Part shown: piece after piece, positions 38,108 to 50,346 of the stretch
Layout of the letters: each line of letters begins with the position of its first letter
How positions within the stretch are numbered: position 1 is the first letter of the stretch
DNA from: Absidia repens
Lineage: Eukaryota > Mucoromycota > Mucoromycetes > Mucorales > Cunninghamellaceae
Reading direction: 5' to 3'
DNA length: 64,000 bases
Assembly (NCBI GenBank): GCA_002105175.1
Contig: MCGE01000001.1
Coordinates: forward strand, 744,001-808,000
Program-made: the position numbers and the translations under genes
Notes under the pieces: model-generated
What the model saw: the letters and a program-made list of their open reading frames with translations, nothing else
Database searches by the model: none
Told to the model about the DNA's origin: nothing

Positions 38108-40079
38108 ATGACTCACTACGGATCTATAGCTTCTCAGAAAAAAATCAATCACCTTAGTCAAGCCGAACGGGATTTATTACAAAGTGATCGGCCAGGTTAT
38201 GGAACAAGAAGTAAGATTGAAGTGGCCTTCAACTTGGTGAATGCAACTGTCGGCGCCGGAATCATTGGTCTGTAAGTAATAACTCGCATAAACCCCGCTC
38301 TTGCCATTTTCCCCATTTTTTTTTTTATTCACCCTTTTTGTCATTCAACGATATGTAGACCTTTTGCCATCTCGCATACCGGATTTATTCTTGGTATATT
38401 CGTATCCATCTTTGTTGCCATTCTTTCACAGGTTGGTCTTTACATGGTAGTACTTGCTGGTCAACGTGTGGGAATTTACAAGTTCGCTTTGCTGGTGGAA
38501 TACTTGATGGGCAGAACTGGATATCACTTTTTGAATCTCATGATATTCATCCAAGCTGGTGGTGCTTGTATTAGTTACTTTATCTGTAAGTCAAATACTT
38601 TTTTTCTCCAGAAATATTTTTGCTAACTGACTTCTTTGGCTTATCTAGTGTTGGGTGATACTACAGCAATGTTACTCGATCCTTATCTACCTCACTTTGA
38701 CTGCGTATCCACACGAACTCTTGTCGTATGCTTTATTGGTATATTTTGTGTGAGTATTTCTTTTTATTGTATATTGTCGTTTATGCACTTGCTTATCTTT
38801 TTTTCTTTTTTTTTCTTCCATGTAGATCTTACCATTGAACATGGCACGATCTATTGGTGCACTTGCAAGGTGGTCTATCTTATCAGTCATGTTATTCCCA
38901 GTGGTGCTACTGACCATTATCTTACGTGCCCCGGCTTATATTCCCGAAGAACCTATTCCAGTCACTTGGATTGGTCCCGATGTTTTTGGTGCTCTAGGTG
39001 TATTTGCCTTTGCTTTCACATGCTCTCAAGTCGCCTTCAACAACTATTTGACTTTGGAAGATCAATCCTCCAAAAGCTGGGACCAATCCACGACTATCTC
39101 CACCTTTACTAGCTGGCTTATCTCAATGGTGTTTGCAATCTTGGGTTATTTTTGTTTCGGTGAAAATGTGCAACCCAACTTGTTTATGAACTTTGCCACC
39201 GATGATTGGGTCATCAATCTTGGCCGATTTATTCTTGGATGTACTATGATTCTCACTATTCCGTAAATACAATAATGTCCTTCTCCTAATATATTTATAT
39301 GAAAACAAAAACCCCTAACGAATTTTTATTTTTTTGTTTTAACTAGATTGGGCTTCTATCCTACACGTGAAGCTGTACAGAAAACGCTCGGTTTTGAAAC
39401 GGCAACGAAGCAACCTACTCAATTACAGCATTATACAGTGACGTTTGTTTTATTCTTTGCCATCTTGTTTAGCGGTGTGACCATACGATCCCTTGGAAAG
39501 GTGTACGGTTTGGTCGGTGGTATTTCAGCAACAACCTTGGCATTCATTTTACCTGCTATCGCTTACTGGGTCACAGCTAGTCATTATCGCCGCCAAAAAC
39601 AACGACAGGCATCAACAACCACTACATCATCCAAATCATCAGCTGCATCATCAGCTTTAGCCTCAGCAGCAACAGCGGCAGCAGCAGCTACAATTTCAAT
39701 CGAACCTACATTGACCCAATCCTCCACCCTTTATCACGGTATCAGCGGCAGCAACAATACATACAGTGGCAGCTACTATTATTCAAGTTCTGTGACCGAT
39801 GACAAGCAACTTTTATGGGATATGGCTTCCACCGCTTCCTCTTCCCGCACTCCTTACTATGTGGATGAAGAAGATGTCTCTACTGTTGGTGGTGGAATGG
39901 AGGATACATTGTCAGAAGATGATGATGATAATGATGATACCGAGAATGGTGGTATTGACGCAATGGATGACCGTATTGGCAAACCCACCCTGTTTTTGGA
40001 TATCATGGCGGTCATTTTGTTTGTTTGGGGCTTTGTGGTCATGGTGCTTTCAGTATCAAGTGTGTTATCTCAAGATTAA
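38108..40079 (+). CDS. Amino-acid transporter, AAAP family (AVT2/SLC38-like)
   Basis: Probable vacuolar or plasma-membrane amino-acid permease. Five exons (38108-38271, 38359-38585, 38649-38749, 38826-39262, 39347-40079) give 553 aa. The first helix has the family signature VAFNLVNATVGAGIIGLPFA. Later helices include GGACISYFI, LGVFAFAFTCSQVAFNNYL (with the conserved substrate-region pattern) and YFCFGENVQPNLFMNF. A long Ser/Thr/Ala-rich, then acidic loop (about residues 390-520) sits before the last hydrophobic helix, FLDIMAVILFVWGFVVMV; this insert is larger than in typical members. The short hydrophilic N-terminus fits AVT2-like proteins. Substrate and membrane cannot be fixed from sequence. 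Confidence 0.85.
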
Positions 40080-40673
40080 ATTCCCGTATCCTCCCCTTCT
40101 CTCCCTCCCCCAGAATCTCTCAATTCCTTTATTTAGTTTGTTGTTGTAGATATTATTACGCATATACCCCCTTTTTTTATTTTTCTATCTCTTTTTCTCC
40201 TTAGCACACAATGAATTCGCCTCCCCCCCTTTCCTTCATTATTATCATATCATCTTGATGCTATATATATATATATATATCCTTTTATTCCCCCCCCTAT
40301 CCATTATCTATCTACATTCCCCTTCCCTTCTTGCCACCACATATTACCTATATTTATATATTTTTTTAATAAAGAAGCATTTACAATATACACTACAACG
40401 ATTTAATGATGGTCTTTGGTTTTTTTTGTTTTTGTTTTTGGTCTCAAAACAATAGGGTGCAAAATGATAGAAAATAAATCAAAGCATGATTTTATTATCA
40501 AAATAGAGAATATCTAAACTGAGCTAAACTGAAACTAAACTAAAACTATAATCCGTGAGAGTGAAATCCCCATGTATTTTCAATAGTGATATAGGTATGG
40601 ATGAAATGAAGGTAACGGGTGAATGGGATACCAATTGGTAGAGAGTGATTTCAATCGCCATTTTTTGGGTTTT
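40080..40673. other. Convergent 3' flanks of the transporter and CSN6
   Basis: Pyrimidine-rich with a (TA)n stretch near 40260-40280 and ATTAATAAAG-like signals near 40368. No gene seen. Confidence 0.4.
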
Positions 40674-42473
40674 TCATGCAACATGTGAGCGCTACAAAAA
40701 GAAGAAAGAAAACAATTGTCAACTTGCATATATTTCTCCTCCCCCTCCCCCAAACATTGAAACTTCCTTTACCCGTCCTTTCCGATGAGAAGAGATAGGT
40801 GTTTGTGTTTTTGGTAATGTTGTTGCCCCATGCGCCAGATTGAATTTGTCTACCAAATCATCGATCGTATTGATCCCTTTTGTGATGCTAGCCAAATAGC
40901 CTACCAATAATACATCATCGTATTCCTAGTATACAAATCATCATCAATTCATTTATCAATAAGTAAATAAATAAATAAACCCATGTGCTTAAACAAGTCA
41001 TTCCCTTTTTTTTTTTTTTTTTTTTGCTTACCTTGGAAAACTGATCATCAAAGGCACTTGGGTCGATAACAGGTGACCGTAAACAGATACTTGAGATTTG
41101 TCGAAGAATATCATGATCGACCGGTATCACGCCATTTTTGGTGTCTTGGAGGTAATTTTGAAGAAATTGTAGTCTTGAATGTAACATGATAGCAGCATTT
41201 TTTTGTGTCGTCAAATAGGATCCTACTATATATGGAGATATACACCAAAAACACACATTATTAGAGGTACACACATACACACACACACACACACACACAT
41301 ACTCATGCCATTTTCAATAAACGAAGATATTGGAATAGGGACTTACATGAGCTACCCAAACTAGAATCGGAGCTTGACATATCTGGTTTTGCCACATGAT
41401 CCACTGCAATCCGTTCCGCTTCATTGGTTTCGATCTTGTATGAGTTTTTCACAAACACCAACCGGGGACTTTCTTGAGACATATCAAAGATGGATTCATA
41501 CATACGTACAGGTAAGGTTTTTGGGTTTTCGCCGGATATCGCTCGAGAATCCAGTTGTAAAAATAAGCTAGATTCGCACTTGGCCAGAAACTAAGTTGTT
41601 CCCATCCCCAAGAGAAAACGGATCATCTGTTTAGTGAGTTGTTGTTCGTTTGTTTTTTTTTTCTCAGTAGTCCGACTCCCAGGTTCCTTCCTTCCTTCCC
41701 CGTGTCCTAATTTATGCATACATAGTTTACCACCCCTTTCCCTGTGTCTTTTCCCCCTCTTGCCCCATTTTACCTGTTGGTGTATCTTTAAATCTCTTTC
41801 TGTGGGTACCGTTCCGGTCGAGTACCATCCGATAAAGTCCAAATGTGGGAATACCTGCTTAACTAAGAAGTAGGGGAATATTACATATATACATCACACA
41901 CAAAAATGAGTTCCTTTTGATTGGTATGTTTTATTTCTTCACTTGGGTTTCTTTTAAACGCTGCTTACGTTGTTCCAATTTGGTGGCCAGATAGTCATGA
42001 TTGATAGTCATGGTGGTATGATCGAGAGGCACTTCGAAAGAGTTGATAATATCAATATCCCGGCCGGACTGTTCTGCAAGTATGGCCCCGCATATATTGA
42101 CTAGTGTAGTATATGTAAAAGAAATAAAGTGTAAGTATGCAACTGCTCTTTTTTTCTTTGTTGCCACCTTTTGCCTCGACTTGCTCTACTTGAGATGTTT
42201 CTCTTTGCATAATATTTCCAGTGGTTGTTTCCTGTCATTTTACCTTGCTCCGATTGTGTTTGTAGTTTCGTTCGGGTGTAGTGATCAGATATGTTTAACA
42301 AAACAAGTGGATGGCTATTAGAAGAAGTCAATATGTGTTGTTTTTTTTAAACACGCGTCCTTTCCGTTTTCTTGTCAGACTTACATTGATATTGTAAGGC
42401 CAGAATTGCTTTCTTGCGCAGATACAATAGGCAATTCAGCACAAGAATCCTCGCTTGTGTCCATAGAGGTCAT
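40674..42473 (-). CDS. CSN6: COP9 signalosome subunit 6 (MPN domain protein)
   Basis: Non-catalytic MPN partner of CSN5 in the complex that removes NEDD8 from cullins. Eight exons: 42473-42385, 42314-42244, 42100-41943, 41857-41774, 41590-41347, 41225-41032, 40925-40773 and 40691-40674. Phases agree for 336 aa, close to the usual CSN6 length. Matches include HPLVLLNISDHYTRTKLQ, CGAILAEQSGRDIDIINSFEV, FPHLDFIGWYSTGTVPTERD and YKIETNEAERIAVDHVAK, plus a C-terminal helical part (AAIMLHSRLQFLQNYLQD). There is no JAMM metal-ligand motif, as expected for CSN6. The acceptor of exon 4 could lie 3 nt further on, and the last 18-nt exon is chosen by phase only; without it the frame would run on into a Gly-rich tail. 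Confidence 0.9.
41269..41300 (+). repeat. (CA)n microsatellite in a CSN6 intron
   Basis: Near-perfect CA dinucleotide run within the intron between exons 5 and 6 of CSN6. Confidence 0.85.
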
Positions 42474-43160
42474 TGCGAATATATGAGGTCAAAAAAAAAA
42501 GAAGGAAGTGAAGGTGCAACCTGTGGATGTGACGAAAAATTCAAAAAATAATAGTTTCAAATCCCGCAATGCAAGTGATACTCGAAAATGATATTCTGAT
42601 ATATCTGCGGTGTAGATTGCCATTTTCACTAGTGAGGTTCCTGATTCTGTGTTGTTATACTTCATCACACTGAGCTATACTACAATCCATTAAAACTCGC
42701 ATTGGGTGGAATATATAGACTGAAATCCTCTGTGACATTTTAAAATTTTTTGTGGGAAGCGGTCTGTGTGTATGGTCCAACAATTTTCCAAAACAAAAAA
42801 AAATAATCGCTGGTTATTGCGGGGTAAAGTACTGTTAAAGGATGGTTTTTGATGAAGTTGGACCATTTTGCATATTGATAGGCGGACTCTTAGGATTCAA
42901 CGGGCTTCAGTCTGAGGGCCATTCTTTATTATACATATTATAGCATACATAAATGAATAAATAAAGATGACGAGCTGGATATACACAGTATGTCTAGTCT
43001 GGTGAAGGTGACGCTGAAGGTATGGTCTAGGTGGACTACAATGAATGATAGAATGGAAATACGATCGCCATACATATTAAATGGGGTACAGCTGTCAACC
43101 AGTCGCATTCCAGATCTCTGGGATGGGAACAAGTAGCCATAGATATGCTAGAAAGCACTG
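42474..43160. other. CSN6 upstream region
   Basis: No gene seen. AT-rich, presumably with the CSN6 promoter at its left end. Part of the sequence near 42900-43150 may belong to an older element next to repeat copy F, but no second copy was found to prove it. Confidence 0.35.
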
Positions 43161-44012
43161 CAAAATACTCTATAGCCGCGGCCACGCATACCACGCGACC
43201 TAGATTCATTTATATGATTTATCGGGCAGGAATATGACTACCTTTGATAGTAAGAGATTTAAGGCAGCTAGTCAGTCCCTGGGTCTTTAGAGGAGGATAA
43301 TAGTCATAATGTGTGCAATAGAGGGCAAGTGTTAGTAGTAGCAACAATCACGAAACAGCTATAATCGCTATACAATGGGTCAGGTAAAAAGTTATATTTT
43401 ATTGGAGTATATTTGTAGATAATAAAACTAAGGATGAGGGGTTCACTATAACAAAGGATGCAATGAAAGGATCCGCTGGAGGACGCATGAGGGAGACTAA
43501 AGTGAGATCTGAAGAATGGCCAATACCAATATAAAGGTGGCAATTGTAAAATATGAACTGATATGATGTACTAAAGTTGATAAAGGCTAAGAGGCAGCTT
43601 TTATTGAAGTACAGCATCGGTCAACGCTAATCAACGCGGTGATGGTAACAAAAACGGGATCTATCGCAAATCACATGAAAGAGATCAATGGAACATGTTT
43701 CAATGAATAATTTAAAAAGAGACATATTTTATTCAGATGCAGATACATTTTATGACAACCTAACACTAAATTGTGCTAATGGAAGCTCCAAAAAAAACAA
43801 GCTAATGGTGGTTCAAAATCCGGAATCCAAAATGAAAGGGTTTCCCCATGCATCTTGTAATCCCTGAGCTCAAAAAGCTTCTAAACTAGTCCTGACACTA
43901 ACCTAAGAGCACGAGAACCCTATAAGAGTCACAATTGTAAAGACTTGAAGAAAGAAAAGAAAGAGACCGAAAAATAAAAATTCGGGGTAAATAAACTTCA
44001 CGTGGGCGGAAT
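43161..44012 (+). repeat. Dispersed repeat family, long copy F, abutting the Helitron array
   Basis: Aligns along its length with copies B and A (inverted). Landmarks are AAAATACTCTATAGC, CCTGGGTCTTTAGAGG, TTTTATTGAAGTACAGCAT, GACATATTTTATTCAGATG, GAAAGGGTTTCCCCATGCAT, GTCCTGACACTAACCTAAG and the right end TTCACGTG followed by GGCGGAATTTAAAG. Only about 57 bp separate this end from the first Helitron unit. Confidence 0.75.
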
Positions 44013-44107
44013 TTAAAGTGATTTTTTTTCGGGCCCTTGCGTGTGGACTGGGCTTGCGATTCTTTTTCAGTTTATTAATATATTAAAAAGAGCATGGTCC
44101 AAATCCA

Positions 44108-44146
44108 ATCTAAGATAACGATCTAAGATAAACATCTAAGATAAAC
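44108..44146 (+). repeat. 13-bp iteron-like tandem repeats, unit 1
   Basis: Three direct copies of ATCTAAGATAA(A)C in exact 13-bp register (44108, 44121, 44134), followed by a partial fourth (ATCTATGAC). They lie about 40 bp from the left end. Position and spacing resemble Rep-binding iterons of rolling-circle replicons; function is inferred. Confidence 0.8.
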
Positions 44147-44182
44147 ATCTATGACTTTGAAATTTCCATCATTTCCTCCACT

Positions 44183-44345
44183 CACATCACTGTATCCATG
44201 TCGCTGTTACAATCTTGGGGAGGGTTTTTTTTTTGGCAACTATACGTAGCATTTTACACAACGAGCTGCCGGTTTTTTTTTTCTACGCACATCACTGTAT
44301 CCATGACGCTGTTACAATGTCGGGGAGGGTTTTTTTTTTGGCAAC
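44183..44345 (+). repeat. 58-bp direct repeat pair with G/T tract, unit 1
   Basis: Two copies (44183-44240 and 44288-44345) differing at only a few bases. Each starts CACATCACTGTATCCATG, contains CGCTGTTACAAT and a GGGGAGGG followed by a T run, and ends GGCAAC. They sit between the iterons and the first exon, so they may be promoter or transposition signals. Confidence 0.85.
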
Positions 44346-44472
44346 ACATTTCAGGACTTTGCGCAGTAAGAGCGGCGGAACGTGAATTCGAGTGGCATAA
44401 AAGTAATGGCACACTTTTTTTTTTTTTTTCGCGCATTTCTATTTCGTGCCTTACTTTTTGGTCATTTTAATT

Positions 44473-47232
44473 ATGCCAGCATCATGTCGCTGTGGATCTA
44501 CTTCCCACTTGAGGGTTACTAATTCCTCTTGCCCGCACAATCCTCGCCGATCTCGGCAACAAAGCATTGATCCCATTCGTATACCAACTCGACAAGGTAA
44601 AATACTTTGAAACAATGGAACGATCTCTTTTACTGACCCCTTTGACTTTTTACAATAGCCGCTTCATGTCAATGTGGATCTACTTCCCATTCAAGGGTTA
44701 GTCATTCCGCTTGCCCTCTCAATCCTCGCCCATCTCGACAACAAAGCAATGATCCAGTTCCTATACCAACTCGACAAGGTAAAATATCTTGAAACAATGG
44801 AACGATCTCTTTTACTGACCTCTGTTTTACTTTTTTACAGTAGCCGCTTCATGTCAATGTGGATCTACTTCCCATTCGAGGGTTAGTCATTCCTCTTGCC
44901 CTCTCAATCCTCGCCCATCTCGACAACAAAGCATTAGCCCCATTCCTGTACCAGCACAACAAGGTAAGATACTTTGAAACAATGGAACGATCACTTTTAC
45001 TTACCTCGGCTTCACTTTTTACATAGACGCTTCATGTCGCTGTGGATCTACTTCCCATTCAAGGGTTACGCATTCCTCTTGCCCTCACAATCCTGGCCAC
45101 TCTCAACCCGACCAAATAACCCTATTCCTGTGCCAGCACAACGAGGTAAAATACTTTTAGACAGGGCAGTAGGGAATCGTTCTCTTACTTACATTTACGT
45201 TTTCCTCTTATAGACGTCAATTGCGGTAGCTGTGGTGCCCCTGGACATATGAATGCCAAATATCATCTTTGCCCATTCAACAAGTCGAATGCATCTATTA
45301 TGGGTCCACAATACAATCGTGCACGTCAAGAGCCTTTCGCACCTGAGGATGTCATGGGTCGCTATGTATGTTATGATGAAGGTCCATCTTACCGTCGACA
45401 TGTCTTACCTGCAAAAAATGTCCAATGCCCATTCTGTGAAGCTTTGATGTGGCCAAACGAGCGGTTAACAACATCGTCTGAAAGGAACCCCAAATTCGGC
45501 TTATGTTGCAACGGTGGCAAGATCAAGTTACCTTTACCCTCCCCCCCACCTCAACCTCTTCTGGAAATGCTTTTGGATCATACCAGCCAACAAATGCTGA
45601 CTTCCACAAGTATATTAGGGCATATAACACTTTGTTTGCCTTTGCCTCCATGGTCAATACTAAAGTCGATGACTCTATCCCCATCCGCAACAACAACAAC
45701 AACAATAATGACCGTTCCCCAAATCCAGCATTTTGTATCAATGGGACAATATATCACAAGTTCGGCTCTCTTCGATCACCATCAACGACCGAACGGAAAT
45801 TCACCCAGGTATACTTTTGCGATGCAGAAGATCAGCTTCTGGCTCGGACGTCTTTGGTTTCGCATTTGAATCCCACTACAATAGAAACCTTACAGCAAGT
45901 GGTCCATCATTCAAATCCCTTTGCTCGGAACCTTATGACTGCCTTTGAACAATACGGTGATGCTCCTTTTGGATGTTTGAATGTTGTTATTCGTGGTGCT
46001 CATCAACAGGGAAGACGATACGATCAGCAAACCTATCCTGAAATTGCGGCTATGGTTGTTGAAGATAGCACTGACGGTATTGCCACCCCATTCGACATTG
46101 TCATTCGTGATAGAAACTCAGGTCTCCAATTGGTCAACTCCTTGCATCCATCATACATGCCGCTTCACTATGTGCTGATGTTCCCGTTTGGTGATGATGG
46201 TTGGTTCACAGGCATGGCTTCGGATACAGACGACGAATCGAATGTGACACTTCGTGCTTACTGTGCATACATGATGATGACACGCCACGGTTATTATATA
46301 CAGCATTTTGGACGACTATTTCAGCAATATTTAGTGGATAATTATGTTCGAATCGAAAGCCACCGACTAAAATATCTCTCCAACAACCAAAACCAGCTTC
46401 GTGCGGAAATGTACAACGGCATTGGCGATGATTCGAATCCACGACAAATTGGAAGGTCCATTGTGTTACCGTCGTCATTCACCGGTGGCCCACGATATAT
46501 GCGGCAGATGCTTCAGGATGGCTTGGCTTTGATTCGGCAAAGGGGAAAACCAACACTATTCATCACTATGACATGCAACCCGAAATGGCCAGAAATTATG
46601 CGTGAACTTCCGGAGGGACAAACTGTATACGATCGGCCGGACATTTGCTCTCGGGTGTTTGAAATGAAGGTGCAGGATCTCATCAACAATGTCATCAAGG
46701 AAAAATGCTTTGGTCAAGTCGCCGGATATATTGGAACTGTCGAATTCCAAAAACGAGGTCTTCCACACATCCACATCATCCTCATCCTGGATTTCCTCGA
46801 CCGTCCCAATACACCTGACGAATACGACCAGTTTGTATCTTGTGAAATTCCTGACCAATCACAATGCCCGCAACTCTACCGCACTGTCACCAGGTGTATG
46901 ATCCATGGTCCATGTGGCAACGCCAAACCAGATGCAGCATGTATGAAGGATGGGAAATGCAAGGACGGGTACCCAAGAGCCTTTAATCCTGAAACCAAGC
47001 TGAACTCTGACGGATATCCTATCTACAGACGTCGACAAAATGGCCGCTCTCATTTTTTTACTTCAACACGCTTCCGGGCAGACAATCGACATGTCGTGCC
47101 ATACAATCCCTATCTCAGCCAACGATACGACTCACATATCAACGTGGAAATATCAACATCTTCACGGGCAGTCAAGTACCTTTGCAAGTACGTTACCAAA
47201 GGCAGCGATCGCGCACAACTGGAAATGGCAAC

Positions 47233-47263
<31 letters not shown>

Positions 47264-49655
47264 GATCAATCTTCAGATGATGCAATTATAGACGACGAAA
47301 TTACTTGGTACCAAAACTCTCGCTATATTGGGCCATGTGAAGCTGTTTGGCGGACGTTGGGATTTGGAATACATATGCACCACCCAATGGTCACTCGTCT
47401 TGACATACATCTTCCCAATGAACAAATGGTGACGTTTAATGCCGGTATGTCTCATGAAGAACTGAATCGATTGAAGGAACGTAGGACAAAACTTCTGGCT
47501 TTTTTTGATTTGTGCAATCAAGATATGGAGGCAACAAATTACAAATATCCTGATATTCCTACCCGCTACACTTGGAATGCAAACAGTCGCCAGTGGAACG
47601 CCCGTAGAAACCCTCCTATACGAAACGTTGTTAGCCGTATTTACACAGCAAGTCTTGCCAACATGGAATTATATTCACTTCGCCTACTACTTCTTTCTGT
47701 GTCTGGACCAACAAGCTTTGAAGACATTCGAACCTATGATGGGGTAGTGCACGAAACCTTCCAAGCTGCTGCCAATGCACGTGGATTTTTGGAATCGGAT
47801 GATGAATGGGATCAATGCTTGGAAGAAGCTGGACTCACCGCGCCTTTCCCAAAGATGGTACGCCGGCTTTTTTGCTACATTTTGATCAACTGCTCTCCTG
47901 CCGATCCGCTAGCTCTTTGGTTGAAACACCGTGAACGAATGGCTGACGATTACTTTTTCGAGTTACGACGGGATCTAGACATTACCAACAACGACGCACT
48001 TGACGAAAATCAACAGGACCAAATATATAAGCGTGCTTTAGGTGACATTGAACAACAATTGCAGACCACCGGACATCGACTTTCTGACTATCCAACCTTG
48101 CCACAAGAAGTCATCAGGGAATTCGATTCACTGCCATACCTCGAAAGTCTTGCAATTTCTGAGATTAGGGAATACTGCACCGATAATCAGACAGAATTCT
48201 TGAACCACAACCTACCACTGCTGAATACGGAACAGAGTCAAGCCTATCACCGTGTTTTGTCCGCCTTCGATTCATACGACACCGATCCATATAGCGCAAA
48301 ACTTTTCTTTGTCAATGGTGCTGGTGGTACTGGCAAATCCCTCCTCTTCAAGGTACTTTTGGCCTATGTCCGATCAAAGCAAAAAATTGCCATCCCTGTT
48401 GCAACTTCTGGTATTGCCGCTATTCTTCTTCCTGGTGGTCGCACCGCCCATAGCAGGTTCAAGATTCCCATCAATGCTGATGCTGATACGACATCCAATA
48501 TCCGACTTGGTGGACCGCATGCATATGTATTAGCGAATGCCTCTGCGATAATATGGACGAAGCTGTGATGTGTAACAAACATGCCTTTGAAGTTGTGGAT
48601 CGATTGCTTCGGGACATCATGGGTGCTATCGACACTAGGTTAGAAGAAGTGCCCTTTGGCGGAAAAGTGGTTATCTTTGGTGGTGATTTTCGCCAGATTC
48701 TCCCTGTGGTGCCCCGTGGTTTACCTGCTGATATTATTGCTGCATGTATCAAGTCAACATCCTTTTGGTCTCACGTTACCCTTTTGCAACTCAAAACGAA
48801 TATGCGCCTTCGACACTCTGCCACCACAGAAACAACATCACCATGGGTATCCGGCTTTGCCGAATTCATCGTCAAAATTGGGGATGGGCGACCACCTTGC
48901 CATGACCAAGTAGAACTACCCACCAATGCGTGATGAATTCGAACGACATTCCCCTCTTTTGAAATCTGTATACCCTTTCCTGGGCATGGATGGTCAACTC
49001 AACTCACACTTATATTGCAACAGGGCTATATTGGCTTCCAAAAATGACGACGTCGACGCTATTAACGATATGGCATACGCCCTCTTCCCTGGAAATGATC
49101 GAACATATACGTCTACTGACACAATCATTGATGCTGACGATCCTGAAAACGCCATGGCAACATACCCAGTCGAATTCCTTCGATCGCTTCGTCCCTCAGG
49201 TATGCCACCTCACATCATGCACCTCAAGATTGGTATGCCACTTATCATTTTGAGGAATATTGACCCTGAAAATGGACTATGCAACGGCACAAAGGTATAT
49301 GTCGTATCACTTCATCAGCGCTCGATCTCGGTGAAACGATATCACGACGATAATTCGGTACATATCATTCCAAGAATCCACTCCTGCACAAATGACGGTG
49401 ATTATCCATTCAAACTTCGCCGAACCCAACTTCCAGTCAAACCTGCCTTCGCAATGACCATTCACAATCACAAGGCCAGACTTTAGACAACGTTGGTGTG
49501 TACCTCAAGGATCCTGTTTTCTCCCATGGACAACTCTATGTAGCCTTATCCCGTGTAACAAATCCTCTGAACTTGAAAGTTGCCATTTCGATCGAAAATG
49601 ATGCTCCACCATATTTCCTCAAAACATAGTGTACTCGCAAGTGATCACTTCATAG
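44473..49655 (+). CDS. Helitron Rep-helicase, copy 1, with duplicated zinc-knuckle exons; frameshifted
   Basis: Five exons: 44473-44596, 44659-44778, 44844-44963, 45027-45145 and 45214-49655. Exons 1-4 each encode one zinc knuckle of form C-x-C-x4-H-x7-C ([16 protein letters not shown] in exon 1); exon 5 opens with a related C-x2-C-x4-H-x7-C. The rest is the Helitron protein: HUH motif [11 protein letters not shown] (near 46756), two-Tyr region YLCKYVTKG (near 47176), Walker [12 protein letters not shown] (near 48318), the DEAV-box segment, [11 protein letters not shown], and the Pif1-type C-terminal motif (SQGQTLD, YVALSRV). Compared with copies 2 and 3 it lacks single bases near 45107, 45588, 48553, 48920, 48957, 49466 and 49620. 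The long frame at 45503-48568 begins in a shifted frame. Confidence 0.88.
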
Positions 49656-49965
49656 TAAGCTCGCTTTTTTTTTTTTTTGGAAGTTTTCGCTCTTTTACAG
49701 AGCTGTTGTAGTATGTTAGTTTGTAGTTCGTAGATTGTAGCCTTTAGATTTAGTTTGTTGTTTTTGTTTGTCGTCAATAAATTCGGTGTTCCTACAACAT
49801 ATCATCACGCTATCCTCTTATTTTTGATCCACTACCTTATTTTTTTCACACATTCACATGCGGTCTTTTTTTTTTTTACGCATAAACCCCTCACACACAC
49901 CGGTTCTGTTTTTCCACACACATATGCCAGGCCCATTCAGCGAGACAATGAAAGGCATAAAAGAG
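49656..49965 (+). other. 3' UTR and downstream part of Helitron unit 1
   Basis: Follows the Rep-helicase stop. Contains a T run, TTAGTTTGTAGTTCGTAGATTGTAG, better described as short GTAG-rich repeats, and GTCAATAAATTC, a likely polyadenylation signal near 49774. No second gene is evident here or in the matching parts of units 2 and 3. Confidence 0.5.
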
Positions 49966-50200
49966 AATAATAATAAAAAGACAAGACATGTTTAATTCTG
50001 ATATGGATGCAATATAAACTATGACAACTAACACTAAGTTGAGCTAATGACACTATTCTAAAATGAATCTAACTTGATGACGGTCAAAGATCACGAATCC
50101 AAAATGGAAGGGTTTCCCCATGATGTTTGCATTGCATTTTTCAAAAGGCCCCTGATTCAATTTCTAACCACAAATCCAAGATCACTAAATCCACAGTTGA
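49966..50200 (+). repeat. Dispersed-repeat fragment carried inside Helitron unit 1
   Basis: Matches copies D and E of the dispersed family: AACTAACACTAAGTTGAGC, GGAAGGGTTTCCCCATGATG and TTGCATTTTTCAAAAGGCCC followed by a TAACCACAAATCC segment. Present at the same place in every unit (about 56735-56970 and 63510-63740), so it was part of the element before the array formed. Confidence 0.7.
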
Positions 50201-50346
50201 AGTTGATGTTAAAAAAAAAAAAAAAAAAGAATGAAAGAGGAAGAAAAAAAAATGGCCAACAAAAAATTTAAATCCATGAGAGGCGGAGTGCGAATGATTC
50301 AGTCACCCTATTTTTCGACCTTCCATTTTTTTTTAAAAAAGTATCT

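Noticed and set aside
45503..48568. Longest single ORF in the Helitron taken as the transposase start
   Set aside because: Its first ~30 residues are read in a frame shifted by a missing C near 45588. Copies 2 and 3 show that the true frame comes from upstream exons, so the apparent start is an artefact.
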